Assembly: GCA_052034115.1 (NCBI GenBank)
Contig: JBPOIZ010000030.1
Location: 1 to 64,000 of the forward strand
Direction of reading: 5' to 3'
DNA length: 64,000 nt
From: Lutibacillus sp052034115
GTDB lineage: Bacteria; Actinomycetota; Actinomycetes; Actinomycetales; Dermatophilaceae
Below the pieces are notes generated by a model. The model was not told the DNA's origin, ran no database searches, and saw only the letters and a list, made by a program, of their open reading frames with translations. Made by a program: the position numbers and the translations under genes. The stretch's first letter is position 1, and each line of letters opens with the position of its first letter. Of this stretch, positions 25,565 to 33,528 are shown piece after piece.

Positions 25565-26917
25565 TCAGTCCTGGGAGAGCATCTCGGCGACGAGGAAGGC
25601 CAACTCGAGGGCCTGCTGGTGGTTCAGGCGCGGATCGCAGACCGTCTCGTAGCGCTTCTCCAGATCCGCGTCGAGGATCTTCTCGGCACCGCCGAGGCAC
25701 TCGGTGACATCGTTCCCGGTCAACTCGACGTGGATCCCGCCAGGATGGGTGCCCAACTCCCGGTGCACCTCGAAGAAGCCGCGCACCTCCTCGACGACAT
25801 CGTCGAAATCGCGGGTCTTGAAGCCGCTCGTCGACTCGAAAGTGTTCCCGTGCATGGGATCGCAGATCCACGTCACCGGCGCACCCTCGTCGCGAACCCG
25901 CTCGACGACGCGCGGCAAGGCATCGCGCACCTGCGCCGCGCCCATCCGGGTGATGAAGGTGAGTCGCCCTGGGGTGCGTTGCGGGTCGACCTTGTCGATG
26001 ACCTTCATGACGTAGTCCGGGTCGGCCTGAGGGCTGAGCTTGACGCCGACCGGGTTGTGGATGCGGGAGACGAAGTCCAGATGAGCGCCGTCGAGCTCGC
26101 GGGTGCGCTCGCCGACCCACACCATGTGGCCGGAGGTGTCGTACGGCCGCCCGGACCGCGAGTCGATCCGGGTCAACGCGGCTTCGTACTCCAACAGCAA
26201 GGCTTCATGGCTGGCGAAGAACTCCACCGTCCGCATCGCCTCGAAGTCGGCGCCGCACGCCGCCATGAACCGCATCGCCTTGTCGATGTGCTTGGCCAGC
26301 GCCTCGTAGCGGTGGTTGGCCGCACTGCTGACGAAACCCTTGTTCCAGTCGTGGACGTGACGCAGGTCGGCATACCCACCGGTGGTGAAGGCGCGCACGA
26401 GGTTCAAGGTCGCGGCCGACGCGTGATACCCCCGGACCATTCGATTCGGGTCCGGCGTGCGAGCGACCTCGGTGAACTCGAAGTCGTTGACCATGTCCCC
26501 TCGGTAGGCCGGCAGGGTGACCCCGCCGCGGGTCTCCGTCGAGGAGGACCGCGGCTTGGTGTACTGCCCCGCCATCCGCCCGAGCTTGACGACCGGCAGT
26601 GAGGCCCCGTAGGTCAGCACCGCGGCCATCTGCAGGACCGTCTTGATGCGGTCGCGGATGTTGTCCGCCGTCGCGTAGGCGAAGGTCTCGGCGCAGTCGC
26701 CGCCTTGGAGGACAAAGGCCTGGCCCCGCGACGCCGCCGCGAGCCGCTCGGTGAGGATGTCGCATTCGCCGGCAAAGACGAGCGGCGGCATGGCCCGCAG
26801 TGTCTGCAGCGCGAGCGCCAACTCCGCCTCGTCGGGCCATTGGGGTTGCTGTTGTGCCGGCAAGGTCCGCCAGGACCTCAGCCCGGCGATGACCTCGGGA
26901 TCAGCCTCGATGCTCAC
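25565..26917 (-). CDS. aroG: Class II 3-deoxy-7-phosphoheptulonate (DAHP) synthase
   Basis: 450 residues from a GTG at 26917. It joins PEP and erythrose 4-phosphate, the first step to aromatic amino acids. Hallmarks of the plant/actinobacterial class II type are present: LQGGDCAETF (metal Cys near residue 75), GQYTKPRS, and WICDPMHGNTF. RNRIHNPVGVK-type sequence (SRIHNPVGVKLSP) is also seen. It corresponds to Rv2178c. Transcription continues into ltaE. Confidence 0.95.
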   Translation of the reverse strand: MSIEADPEVIAGLRSWRTLPAQQQPQWPDEAELALALQTLRAMPPLVFAGECDILTERLAAASRGQAFVLQGGDCAETFAYATADNIRDRIKTVLQMAAVLTYGASLPVVKLGRMAGQYTKPRSSSTETRGGVTLPAYRGDMVNDFEFTEVARTPDPNRMVRGYHASAATLNLVRAFTTGGYADLRHVHDWNKGFVSSAANHRYEALAKHIDKAMRFMAACGADFEAMRTVEFFASHEALLLEYEAALTRIDSRSGRPYDTSGHMVWVGERTRELDGAHLDFVSRIHNPVGVKLSPQADPDYVMKVIDKVDPQRTPGRLTFITRMGAAQVRDALPRVVERVRDEGAPVTWICDPMHGNTFESTSGFKTRDFDDVVEEVRGFFEVHRELGTHPGGIHVELTGNDVTECLGGAEKILDADLEKRYETVCDPRLNHQQALELAFLVAEMLSQD

Positions 26918-26993
26918 TCGGCCTAGCGTAGGCCGCCCTCTCGGTGCCTCGGCACGCTGCCCGTCTGGTGAACTCCTGGCCTATCGTCGCCGT

Positions 26994-27821
26994 ATGACGT
27001 TCTCCCTCGTCGTGCGCCAGGGGTCCGCCTTCGGCGTCGCGGTGGCGAGCAAGTTCCTCGCTGCTGGTGCGTTGGTGCCCGCAATCGACGGCGCCGTAGG
27101 CGCAGTGGCCTCGCAGGCATTGGCCAAGGTCTCCTACAAGGCCGATGTGCTCGCCGCGCTGTCCGCCGGACTCGATGCGGCGCAGGCCATCACGCAGGTC
27201 ACCGCCAGCGACGCGGCTCGCGACGAGCGCCAGCTCGGGGTCGTGGGGACGGACAGCGCAGCGACCTTCACCGGGTCTGCGTGCCTGCCCTGGTGTGGTG
27301 GCCGGGCCGGCTCCGACTCCGCAACGGCATACGCCGTGCAGGGCAACATCCTGACCGGCCCGCAGGTCATCGAGGCGATGGAACGGGCCTGGATGGCTGG
27401 CGACGGTATGCCGATCGAGCGTCGCCTCTACGCGGCCCTGCTCGCCGGTGATCGTGCTGGCGGGGACCGTCGCGGGCGGCAGTCGGCGGCGCTGCTCGTC
27501 ATCGATCCCGGCCGTGGGTATGACGGCAGCGGTGTCGTGTGCGACCTGCGTGTCGACGATCATCCCGACGCGACCATCGAGCTGGGGCGACTCCTCGAGG
27601 TGTCGGAGCTCGTCTTCGGCCGGCCCGAGAACGTGCAGCCCTGGACCGCTGACCTACGGGCCGAGGTCACCGCGGCCGTGGCCCGACTCGGCTATGTCGC
27701 CGACCACTCCGGCTTCGAACGCTGGGCCGGCACCGAGAACCTGGAGAACCGGCTGACACCAGAGGGGGTCGACGCCCGAGTGTTGGAGGTGCTGCGCCGC
27801 CAGGCCGCCACGGCGGGCTGA
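26994..27821 (+). CDS. DUF1028 family protein (Ntn-hydrolase-like)
   Basis: 275 residues from an ATG at 26994. TFSLVVRQGSAFGVAVASK at the N-terminus and GAVASQALAKVSYK match the DUF1028 start; AVQGNILTGPQVIEAMERAW and GDRRGRQSAALLV are the central signatures. The family has an Ntn-hydrolase-like fold and is linked to amide or peptide turnover, without a firm reaction. The C-terminal third (WTADLRAEVTAAVARLGY) resembles a small peptidoglycan-binding-type helical part seen in some members. It is divergent from aroG and convergent with the acyltransferase gene. Confidence 0.82.
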   Translation: MTFSLVVRQGSAFGVAVASKFLAAGALVPAIDGAVGAVASQALAKVSYKADVLAALSAGLDAAQAITQVTASDAARDERQLGVVGTDSAATFTGSACLPWCGGRAGSDSATAYAVQGNILTGPQVIEAMERAWMAGDGMPIERRLYAALLAGDRAGGDRRGRQSAALLVIDPGRGYDGSGVVCDLRVDDHPDATIELGRLLEVSELVFGRPENVQPWTADLRAEVTAAVARLGYVADHSGFERWAGTENLENRLTPEGVDARVLEVLRRQAATAG

Positions 27822-27851
27822 GCCGGCGACCCGGGCGACCGGCCCGATGGA

Positions 27852-28649
27852 CTAGCCGGCCTTGGGCAGCGGGGCGTCGTCGTCCCCCGCGTCGAGCGCC
27901 TGCTCGAGCTCTTCGGCGGCGCGGCCCGGGCGCGCGGCCTCCTGGATCTGCGCCGCGCGGTTCCGCACCGCGCGCGCGAGCCGCTCCTTCATGGAGGTCG
28001 CATACATGTCGACGTACTCCTGGCCGGACAGGCGCATGAGTTCGTACATGATCTCGTCGGTGACCGCACGCAGGACGAACCGGTCCTCGGCCATCCCCTC
28101 GTAGCGGGAGAAGTCCATCGGCTTACCGATCCGGATGCCGATCCGCATGATCTTGGGGACCTTCTTGCCCGTGGGCTGAGCCTTGTCGGTGCCGATCATC
28201 GCCACGGGGAGCACGGGCACTCCGGCCTCTAGGGCCATCCGGGCCACACCGGTGCGGCCGCGGTAGAGCCGGCCGTCCGGGGAGCGGGTGCCTTCGGGAT
28301 AGATCCCCAGCAGATCGCCGCGTCGGAGCACTTTCAGCCCCGAGTTCACGGCGGCCTCACCGGCCTTGCCCCCGGAGCGGTCGACGGGCAACTGGCCGAT
28401 GCCGCGGAAGAACGCCGCAGTGAGCCGGCCCTTGATGCCGGTGCCGGTGAAGTAGTCGGACTTGGCCAGGAAGGTCATCCGCCGCGGCACGGCGAGCGGC
28501 AGGAAGATCGAGTCCGAGAAGGACAGGTGGTTGCTCGCGAAGATCGCCGCACCGTGCTCGGGGATGTGTTCCTCCCCCTCGACCCACGGGCGGAAGAGCA
28601 CCTTGACGATGGGCCCGATGACGAGCATCTTGAGCACCCAGTAGAACAC
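27852..28649 (-). CDS. PlsC-type 1-acylglycerol-3-phosphate acyltransferase
   Basis: 265 residues from a GTG at 28649, with GAGGAGG five bases upstream. The acyltransferase HX4D box is FASNHLSFSDSIF, and the phosphate-binding GIYPEGTRSPDG box follows about 80 residues later. GVPVLPVAMIGTDKAQP is also conserved. It likely acylates lysophosphatidic acid at the inner membrane; a hydrophobic N-terminus anchors it. The C-terminal 30 residues are acidic and disordered. The locus corresponds to Rv2182c. A longer frame to 28892 lacks similarity. Confidence 0.88.
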   Translation of the reverse strand: MFYWVLKMLVIGPIVKVLFRPWVEGEEHIPEHGAAIFASNHLSFSDSIFLPLAVPRRMTFLAKSDYFTGTGIKGRLTAAFFRGIGQLPVDRSGGKAGEAAVNSGLKVLRRGDLLGIYPEGTRSPDGRLYRGRTGVARMALEAGVPVLPVAMIGTDKAQPTGKKVPKIMRIGIRIGKPMDFSRYEGMAEDRFVLRAVTDEIMYELMRLSGQEYVDMYATSMKERLARAVRNRAAQIQEAARPGRAAEELEQALDAGDDDAPLPKAG

Positions 28650-28805
28650 TCGCCCCTCCTCGGAGTGTGACGCCGACGCACTATACGCGAAACGACCGGC
28701 GGCGGTCTGGTGCCCCGGTCGTGGCTCGGTCCCATCTGGGCATGCGAAGATCGGGCCCTGCCGACCCGAGGAGTCGTCCGTGCCGTCCCTGTGTGGTGAT
28801 CGCCG

Positions 28806-29273
28806 ATGAGCGGGCCTCGTCCGGAGGACATCGACGCACAGTGGGAGCGCATCGTGGCCCACTGGGACGACTCGGCGTCCGACGTGCCGCACGAGCAGGT
28901 CGAGGCCTCGCTCGACGAAGCCCGTCCCGCGTCCGCACCCCCGACAGATGCCGTGGATAACTCACCCGAGCACCGGCCCGGTGACGACCCGGTCGAGACC
29001 GGCTGGCGCAGCTATGAGCCGGCGCCGGAGGACGACCACTGGGAGCCCCCGGCGCCGGCCCCGCTGCCACCGCCGCAGGACGGCACCTTCTGGGCCGCCC
29101 TGGTGGGACTGGTCGGCGGACCGGTCCTCCTCTTTGCGGTGGCCATCCTGCGTCCCGACTACGGCACCTGGTGGGCGCTGCTCGCCGTCGCTGTCACGGT
29201 CGCCGGCTTTGCCCTGCTCGTGCGGCGCGGCGGGGTCCACCGTGACGACGACGACTTCGGGATTCGGCTCTAG
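28806..29273 (+). CDS. Conserved actinobacterial membrane protein, function unknown
   Basis: 155 residues. The first 90 are acidic and proline-rich, ending in the motif DDHWEPPAPAPLPPP, which recurs ahead of membrane helices in many actinobacterial small proteins. Two transmembrane helices follow, near 93-114 and 121-139, then a short tail RRGGVHRDDDDFGIRL. No enzyme motif is present. It ended 16 bp from the convergent nuclease-fold gene before the IS element inserted between them. Confidence 0.7.
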   Translation: MSGPRPEDIDAQWERIVAHWDDSASDVPHEQVEASLDEARPASAPPTDAVDNSPEHRPGDDPVETGWRSYEPAPEDDHWEPPAPAPLPPPQDGTFWAALVGLVGGPVLLFAVAILRPDYGTWWALLAVAVTVAGFALLVRRGGVHRDDDDFGIRL

Positions 29274-29293
29274 CGTCGGGCACCCACCGCTGA

Positions 29294-29304
29294 TATGTAG
29301 CGAC
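29294..29304. repeat. IS subterminal inverted repeat, transposase 3' side
   Basis: TATGTAGCGAC, exact reverse complement of 30770-30780. It lies two bases inside the presumed CT core. Confidence 0.85.
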
Positions 29305-29580
29305 TTCCTGTCAAGAGGCCGGTTGAGGCGCCCGTCCCCGCTTTTTGGGGGCGGGCGCCTCTGCTTCGTCGACGTGGTCGGTGGTGAGCGTGTCGGTGGC
29401 GACGCGCGGTCAGACTGATATGCGCGGGTTGGTTACCGCAGGACGGGGTGTTCGGCAGGAGCGGACCGCTTGTCTAGGGTCAAGCGTCGCCCGACAGGGG
29501 TCGGACTGCTCATAGCGGTTTCGCGGGTCGCTCCACGCGCTGCTTCCACCACGTTGGTCGACGAAGCGGCTTGTGGGTGG
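29300..29580 (-). ncRNA. Non-coding 3' end of the IS, candidate bridge-RNA locus
   Basis: About 288 bp between the transposase stop (29581) and the IS end carry no gene on either strand. IS110-family recombinases use a bridge RNA from a non-coding end, and in IS1111-type elements it is encoded downstream of the recombinase; the opposite end here has only about 120 bp. A 14-bp hairpin lies at 29325-29361. At 29403-29426 a small stem (CGCGC/GCGCG) closes a loop holding most of CTGATATG (29415-29422), which is identical to the left junction at 29290-29297. RNA boundaries cannot be set from sequence alone. Confidence 0.45.
29325..29361. other. Strong GC-rich hairpin inside the IS non-coding end
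   Basis: GAGGCGCCCG (29325-29334) pairs perfectly with CGGGCGCCTC (29352-29361). A bulged base and four further C-G pairs extend the stem below a loop with TTTTT. There is no T-run after the stem on either strand, so it is more likely a structural RNA element or transposase-end structure than an intrinsic terminator. Confidence 0.7.
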
Positions 29581-30663
29581 CTACTCCTCGAGCACGGCCA
29601 GGGACCAGCACCAGCCAGCCAGCTCGCGGGCGATCGCGACGTTGGCGACGACATGCCGTTTGCGGCGGTCGCGGAAGGTGTTCCAGCGCGCGTGTAGTCG
29701 CCGGTTCCCGGCATCGCCCCTGGCACGCGCAGCGGGTGATGCGAGTTCCCATCGGTCACGCAACGTCGTACCGACCACGTAGCGTGCGCGGTGGTGCCAG
29801 GCTGCCTCGACCAGCAATCTGCGGACGTGGGTGTTGCCGGTCTTGGTGATCGAGCCCTGCACCCGTGACTGCCCGGAGGAGTACTCCGAGGGCACCAGCC
29901 CGACGAACGAACCGATCGTGTTGCCGGTGAAGCGACGCCAGTCCCCGACCTCGACCGCCAGGGCCAGCCCGGTCAGGTTGCTGACTCCGCGCAGGCAGCC
30001 CAACCGCCGCACCAGGGGGGTGAACTCGCTGTTGCCGGCCATCACGGCGATCGCGGCATCGAGGCGATCCCGCCTGGCCTTCACCGTCAGGACTGCGTCG
30101 TAGTCGGACTCGTAGGTCATCTGCAGCGCCGGCGAATCGAACCGCTGTCGCCGCAGCCATGCGTCGTGGACGTCGGTCCACGCCTGGCCACCGCAGTAGA
30201 CGATGCCCTGGCGCAGCAGGAGCTTGGACAACCGATGCCGGGCGCGCATCAGGTCGCCGCGGGCGTCCTCCCGGGCACGGACCAGGTCACGAGCTGATTC
30301 CTGGTCCTGAGTGGGCACTGATACGGCCGTGAACTCGTCGAGTCGCAGCAGCCTGGCCAGATGGATCGCGTCCTTGGCGTCAGTCTTGACCCGGTCACCG
30401 CTGGGGCGCTGAAGTTTCGACGGCGCCACCACTTCGCACCGGATCCCTGCCAAGGCCAGCGACCGCGCCAAGCCGAAGCCTGTGGGCCCGGCCTCGTAGG
30501 CAACCGCGATGGGTCCTGGCAGATCACCAAGCCAGGATCGGATGTGCTCATGTGACGGGGTCAGTCGGGACTGGATGAGCTCGCCCGTGACGCCGTCGAT
30601 CGCTGCCGCAACGACCGATCGTGCGTGCACGTCAAGCCCCACGCTCATACGCTCGGTGAACAC
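29581..30663 (-). CDS. IS110-family transposase (DEDD recombinase)
   Basis: 360 residues from a GTG at 30663 with GGGAGG upstream (ATG at 30648 is an alternative). The RuvC-like DEDD residues lie in VGLDVHARS, VAYEAGPTG and VKTDAKDAIHLARLL. The C-terminal Tnp domain begins near LGCLRGVSNLTGLALAVEVG and has the presumed catalytic serine in LVPSEYSSGQSR, followed by KTGNTHVRRLLVEAAW. The gene is intact with no frameshift, so the element may be active. Confidence 0.95.
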   Translation of the reverse strand: MFTERMSVGLDVHARSVVAAAIDGVTGELIQSRLTPSHEHIRSWLGDLPGPIAVAYEAGPTGFGLARSLALAGIRCEVVAPSKLQRPSGDRVKTDAKDAIHLARLLRLDEFTAVSVPTQDQESARDLVRAREDARGDLMRARHRLSKLLLRQGIVYCGGQAWTDVHDAWLRRQRFDSPALQMTYESDYDAVLTVKARRDRLDAAIAVMAGNSEFTPLVRRLGCLRGVSNLTGLALAVEVGDWRRFTGNTIGSFVGLVPSEYSSGQSRVQGSITKTGNTHVRRLLVEAAWHHRARYVVGTTLRDRWELASPAARARGDAGNRRLHARWNTFRDRRKRHVVANVAIARELAGWCWSLAVLEE

Positions 30664-30769
30664 CGGGGCCTCCCACGAATGTCGGATAGGCCGAGCAGGC
30701 GGCCCCTGCTCGGTAACCCACGAATCTCGTGAGCGAGGCCCCGGCCCGCAACCCCGTCACAGCGACGGC

Positions 30770-30780
30770 GTCGCTACATA
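30770..30780. repeat. IS subterminal inverted repeat, transposase 5' side
   Basis: GTCGCTACATA, exact reverse complement of 29294-29304, four bases inside the presumed right CT core. Confidence 0.85.
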
Positions 30781-30784
30781 CCGT

Positions 30785-31459
30785 CTAGGGCGGGCGCAGC
30801 CGCACGTCGACCCAGACCGGTCGGTGGTCGGACGCCCGCTCCAGCAGGGCCTCGGGCACGTCGACCGGGTCGGAGTCGACGCGTTCCACCTCGACGGAGC
30901 CATAGATCGCATCGAGGGCTGCTGCCGGGGACCTGCTGGGGTATGACGGTGCCGCGTCGTCGAGGCGGTGCAACCGGCGGGTCAGCCAGGTGTCGACTCC
31001 CTCGCCGGGACCCTCGTTGAGATCACCGGCCAGGATCAGCGCCCCATCCCGAGCCCCCGTGTCGGCCACGACCCGCTGCGCATGGTCCAGCCGCTCGCGC
31101 GCCGACAGCGGCAGGTGGACCGACACGACCACGAGGGGCGCGGGGGAATCGACCGACGCCACGGCATACCCTCGCCGGCGCTGCGGCACCGGGACGGGAA
31201 GGCGATGATGCCCCACGGCGCGCACCGCGGTGCGCAGGCTGGTCAGCACGGTCGTCCCACCACTACCCCGATGGGCACCACTCCACAGCATCCCGGCGGC
31301 CCGGGCGAAGCCACTGACCGGCCACGCGGTGTTGAACCGGCGCGGGACCTCCTGGAGACACAGGATGTCCGGGGCCAGGCGGCGCACGATCTCGGCGGCC
31401 GCGGCAGGGTCATCCTTGAAGTCGCGCAGGTTGTAGGTCGCGACCCGCAGGACCCTCAT
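30785..31459 (-). CDS. Endonuclease/exonuclease/phosphatase-fold protein
   Basis: 224 residues. The N-terminus VLRVATYNLRDFKDD, then ILCLQEV with the metal Glu, VVSVHLPLSARERLDHA, LILAGDLNEGPGE and the terminal ERASDHRPVWVDV give all landmarks of the EEP/DNase I fold. Substrate (DNA, RNA or phospholipid) is unknown. The ATG at 31459 overlaps the glucokinase stop as ATGA, so the genes are coupled. The stop codon lies exactly on the right junction of the IS element, which restores it through the CT core. Confidence 0.85.
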   Translation of the reverse strand: MRVLRVATYNLRDFKDDPAAAAEIVRRLAPDILCLQEVPRRFNTAWPVSGFARAAGMLWSGAHRGSGGTTVLTSLRTAVRAVGHHRLPVPVPQRRRGYAVASVDSPAPLVVVSVHLPLSARERLDHAQRVVADTGARDGALILAGDLNEGPGEGVDTWLTRRLHRLDDAAPSYPSRSPAAALDAIYGSVEVERVDSDPVDVPEALLERASDHRPVWVDVRLRPP

Positions 31460-32439
31460 GGGGAGGCGGTGCCCTCGACCGCCTCGATGCGGGCCAGGTC
31501 GGCGGCCCCGATGAGCCCTGCGTCCGGTCCGAGCTCGGCCGCGACGATGCGGGCCACCGGACGGTAACCCCGGCCCACCAACTGACGCTGGAAGGTCGTG
31601 CGAGCCGGCCCGAGCAGCAGGTCGCCGGCAGCGCTGACACCGCCCCCGACCACGAAGGTGCCCGGGTCGAGCGTTGCCGCAAGATTCGCCATCCCCAGGC
31701 CCAGCCACTCGCCGATCTCGGCGATCAGCTCGATCGACGTGGCGTCACCGCGCTGCGCCGACTCGGTCACCAACGGGCCGGTCAGTTGGTCCTCGGACCC
31801 CACCAGGGCCCGCAGGTCCGCGGCGACCGGTGAGTTGGCCAGAAGCAAGGCTCGGGCCTCCCGAACCAGGGCGTTGCCGCTGGCGTACTGCTCCCAGCAG
31901 CCGCGGTTGCCGCACTCGCAGCGCACTCCGTTCGGCACCACCTGCATATGGCCGTACTCGCCCGCTATGCCGTAACGCCCACGCTGGATCTGGCCGTCGA
32001 TGACGATGCCACCGCCGATCCCGGTGCCCAACGTGATCATCACCAGATGCGTCTCGCCGCGTCCGGCGCCGAACTTCCACTCGGCCCAGGCCGCGGCGTT
32101 GGCGTCGTTGTCGACCGTGATGGCTGTGCCCAACCGTCCGGTGAGCGCCTCGCGCAAGGGCTCCTGGCGCCAGGACAGATGGGGGGCGAAGACGACGGTG
32201 GCCCGGTCGGCGGCGACAAAGCCCGCTGCACCGATCCCCACCCCGGCCACCGAGTGCCCAGGCGCCCGGTCGAGCAGCTCCTGGACCACCTCGACGATGG
32301 TGTCCTCGACGACGTCTGGGCTGGTCGAGCGGTGGGGGGTGTCGCGCCGGGTGCGATCGATGATCCGACCGGCGTGATCGACCAGACCACCGGCCACCTT
32401 CGTCCCGCCGATGTCGATGCCGATCGCGAGGGTGCTCAT
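31456..32439 (-). CDS. glk: ROK-family glucokinase
   Basis: 327 residues. IGIDIGGTKVAGGLVD at the N-terminus is the phosphate-1 loop of ASKHA kinases. DNDANAAAWAEW carries the catalytic Asp, and GTGIGGGIVIDG the second phosphate loop. The ROK zinc motif is present as CECGNRGCWEQYASG, with EYGHM supplying the His. It phosphorylates glucose at the expense of ATP, or polyphosphate in some actinobacteria. ATGA overlaps link it to the genes on both sides. The order ROK-(Cys protein)-SRPBCC-acyl-CoA synthetase is also found in Streptomyces. Confidence 0.92.
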   Translation of the reverse strand: MSTLAIGIDIGGTKVAGGLVDHAGRIIDRTRRDTPHRSTSPDVVEDTIVEVVQELLDRAPGHSVAGVGIGAAGFVAADRATVVFAPHLSWRQEPLREALTGRLGTAITVDNDANAAAWAEWKFGAGRGETHLVMITLGTGIGGGIVIDGQIQRGRYGIAGEYGHMQVVPNGVRCECGNRGCWEQYASGNALVREARALLLANSPVAADLRALVGSEDQLTGPLVTESAQRGDATSIELIAEIGEWLGLGMANLAATLDPGTFVVGGGVSAAGDLLLGPARTTFQRQLVGRGYRPVARIVAAELGPDAGLIGAADLARIEAVEGTASP

Positions 32440-32870
32440 GGCTGACCTTCCCGTTGCGGATTCTCGCCGCTGCGTGGGGGGGCACCAGGTCGTGGCGGGC
32501 GCCGATCATCGGCGAGCACCCGCAAGGACGTGGCGATGTCGGTGGCCAGGTCGGCCAGGCTGGCCAACATCTCCGGCCGGATGTCCTTCAGCACCCGAAT
32601 CCCGAGACACACCGGACAGATCCGGCATTCAGCGCCCTGGTCGGCGGCGGCCGCGCCGTGCTGCGCCCGGTCGTTGGAGCCACAGGTGCACGGGTTCGCG
32701 GCCGCGCCGGGCGCAGGACGGTTCGTGCGCGGCCCCGGGACGGGTCGACCCCGCGTGGACCGTCCCAGGCCCACGCCGTCCGTCGGCGACGGCGCACCGA
32801 GCGCCTCGAGGAGCCGAGCTGCCTCCTCGGCGACGGATCCGATGCCGTCGGGGTCCTGGTCCAGCGTCAC
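32436..32870 (-). CDS. Cysteine-motif protein next to glk, DUF5304-like position
   Basis: 144 residues from a GTG at 32870. An N-terminal helical part is followed by a disordered Pro/Arg linker and a possible metal site CTCG...ECRICPVCLGI (about residues 61-90), then a helix (EMLASLADLATDIATSLRVLA). The CPVC segment resembles the end of DUF5304 proteins that hold the same place between ROK kinase and SRPBCC genes in Streptomyces. Function is unknown; family assignment is tentative. It overlaps glk by ATGA. Confidence 0.6.
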   Translation of the reverse strand: MTLDQDPDGIGSVAEEAARLLEALGAPSPTDGVGLGRSTRGRPVPGPRTNRPAPGAAANPCTCGSNDRAQHGAAAADQGAECRICPVCLGIRVLKDIRPEMLASLADLATDIATSLRVLADDRRPPRPGAPPRSGENPQREGQP

Positions 32871-32925
32871 GACGTGGCTCCTTGCTGCACGGTGGCGGCG
32901 GCCGGGCGACCCCGGCCAGCTCCGC

Positions 32926-33369
32926 TCACCCCTCGACGCGGGCCTTGAGGTTGCGCAGGGCTGACTCGACGATGACCTTCTCGGCCTTGCGTCGCAGGGT
33001 GCCCAGCATGGGAATGGTCAACTCGACGGCCAGCCGGTAGGTCACATGCGTGCCGCCGTCCATGGCCTCCAGCGTGTACGAGCCGTTCATCGCCTTGAGG
33101 GTGGAGGCCTCCACCAGGCTCCACGACACCACACCGGTGCCGTCCTCGACGATGTCCCACTCGTAGTCGAAGACGCAGGCCTCCTTGATCACCCCGGCAT
33201 CGAAGACCAAGCGCGCCTGGTCCGGCCAGCCGTCGCCGTCCTCGGCGATGATCTCGACACCGCGGACATCTCCGGCCCACTCGGGATACAGCTCCAGGTC
33301 CGCGATGACGTCCAGGACATCCGCGGCCGGTGCCGCGATATCGATGGAGGACTCGGTGCGTTCGGCCAT
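32926..33369 (-). CDS. SRPBCC (START-like) family protein
   Basis: 147 residues from an ATG at 33369 with GAGGAG upstream. The opening ESSIDIAAPAADVLDVIADLELYPEWA is the standard start of cyclase/START-like hot-dog proteins, and GTHVTYRLAVEL plus the terminal helix (KAEKVIVESALRNLKARVEG) complete the fold. Members bind lipids or polyketides in a cavity. The locus corresponds to Rv2185c, which also neighbours the acyl-CoA synthetase gene fadD15, so a lipid role is plausible. Confidence 0.85.
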   Translation of the reverse strand: MAERTESSIDIAAPAADVLDVIADLELYPEWAGDVRGVEIIAEDGDGWPDQARLVFDAGVIKEACVFDYEWDIVEDGTGVVSWSLVEASTLKAMNGSYTLEAMDGGTHVTYRLAVELTIPMLGTLRRKAEKVIVESALRNLKARVEG

Positions 33370-33528
33370 GCGTGACTCCTCTGGGTGGCGGCTCCGCGGA
33401 GGCCAGGCTACCCGCAGTTGCCCTAGTCTCCTCGAACCCCCCGAGCCTGACCGCTCCGATAGTGTCGGGGCACCCGGTCGTCGGCCAGTGTCTGCCCGCT
33501 GGCGCCGCCTTCGAAGGAGTTTGATCCC

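Larger units (their letters stand above)
29292..30786 (-). mobile_element. IS110-family (IS1111-like) insertion sequence, about 1.5 kb
   Basis: A single DEDD transposase is framed by an 11-bp inverted repeat, TATGTAGCGAC at 29294-29304 and GTCGCTACATA at 30770-30780. CT dinucleotides sit just outside each end (29290-29291 and 30785-30786), matching the core type known for IS110 elements such as IS621. Removing 29292-30786 joins CACCCACCG-CT-AGGGCG and leaves the neighbouring gene stop (CTA on this strand) intact. Subterminal repeats at unequal distance (2 and 4-6 bp) fit the IS1111 subgroup. Exact ends are deduced, not proved. Confidence 0.85.

Noticed and set aside
29325..29361. Hairpin as an intrinsic terminator of the transposase
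   Set aside because: No U-run after the stem on the transposase strand, and it lies well inside the IS end; kept as a structural element.
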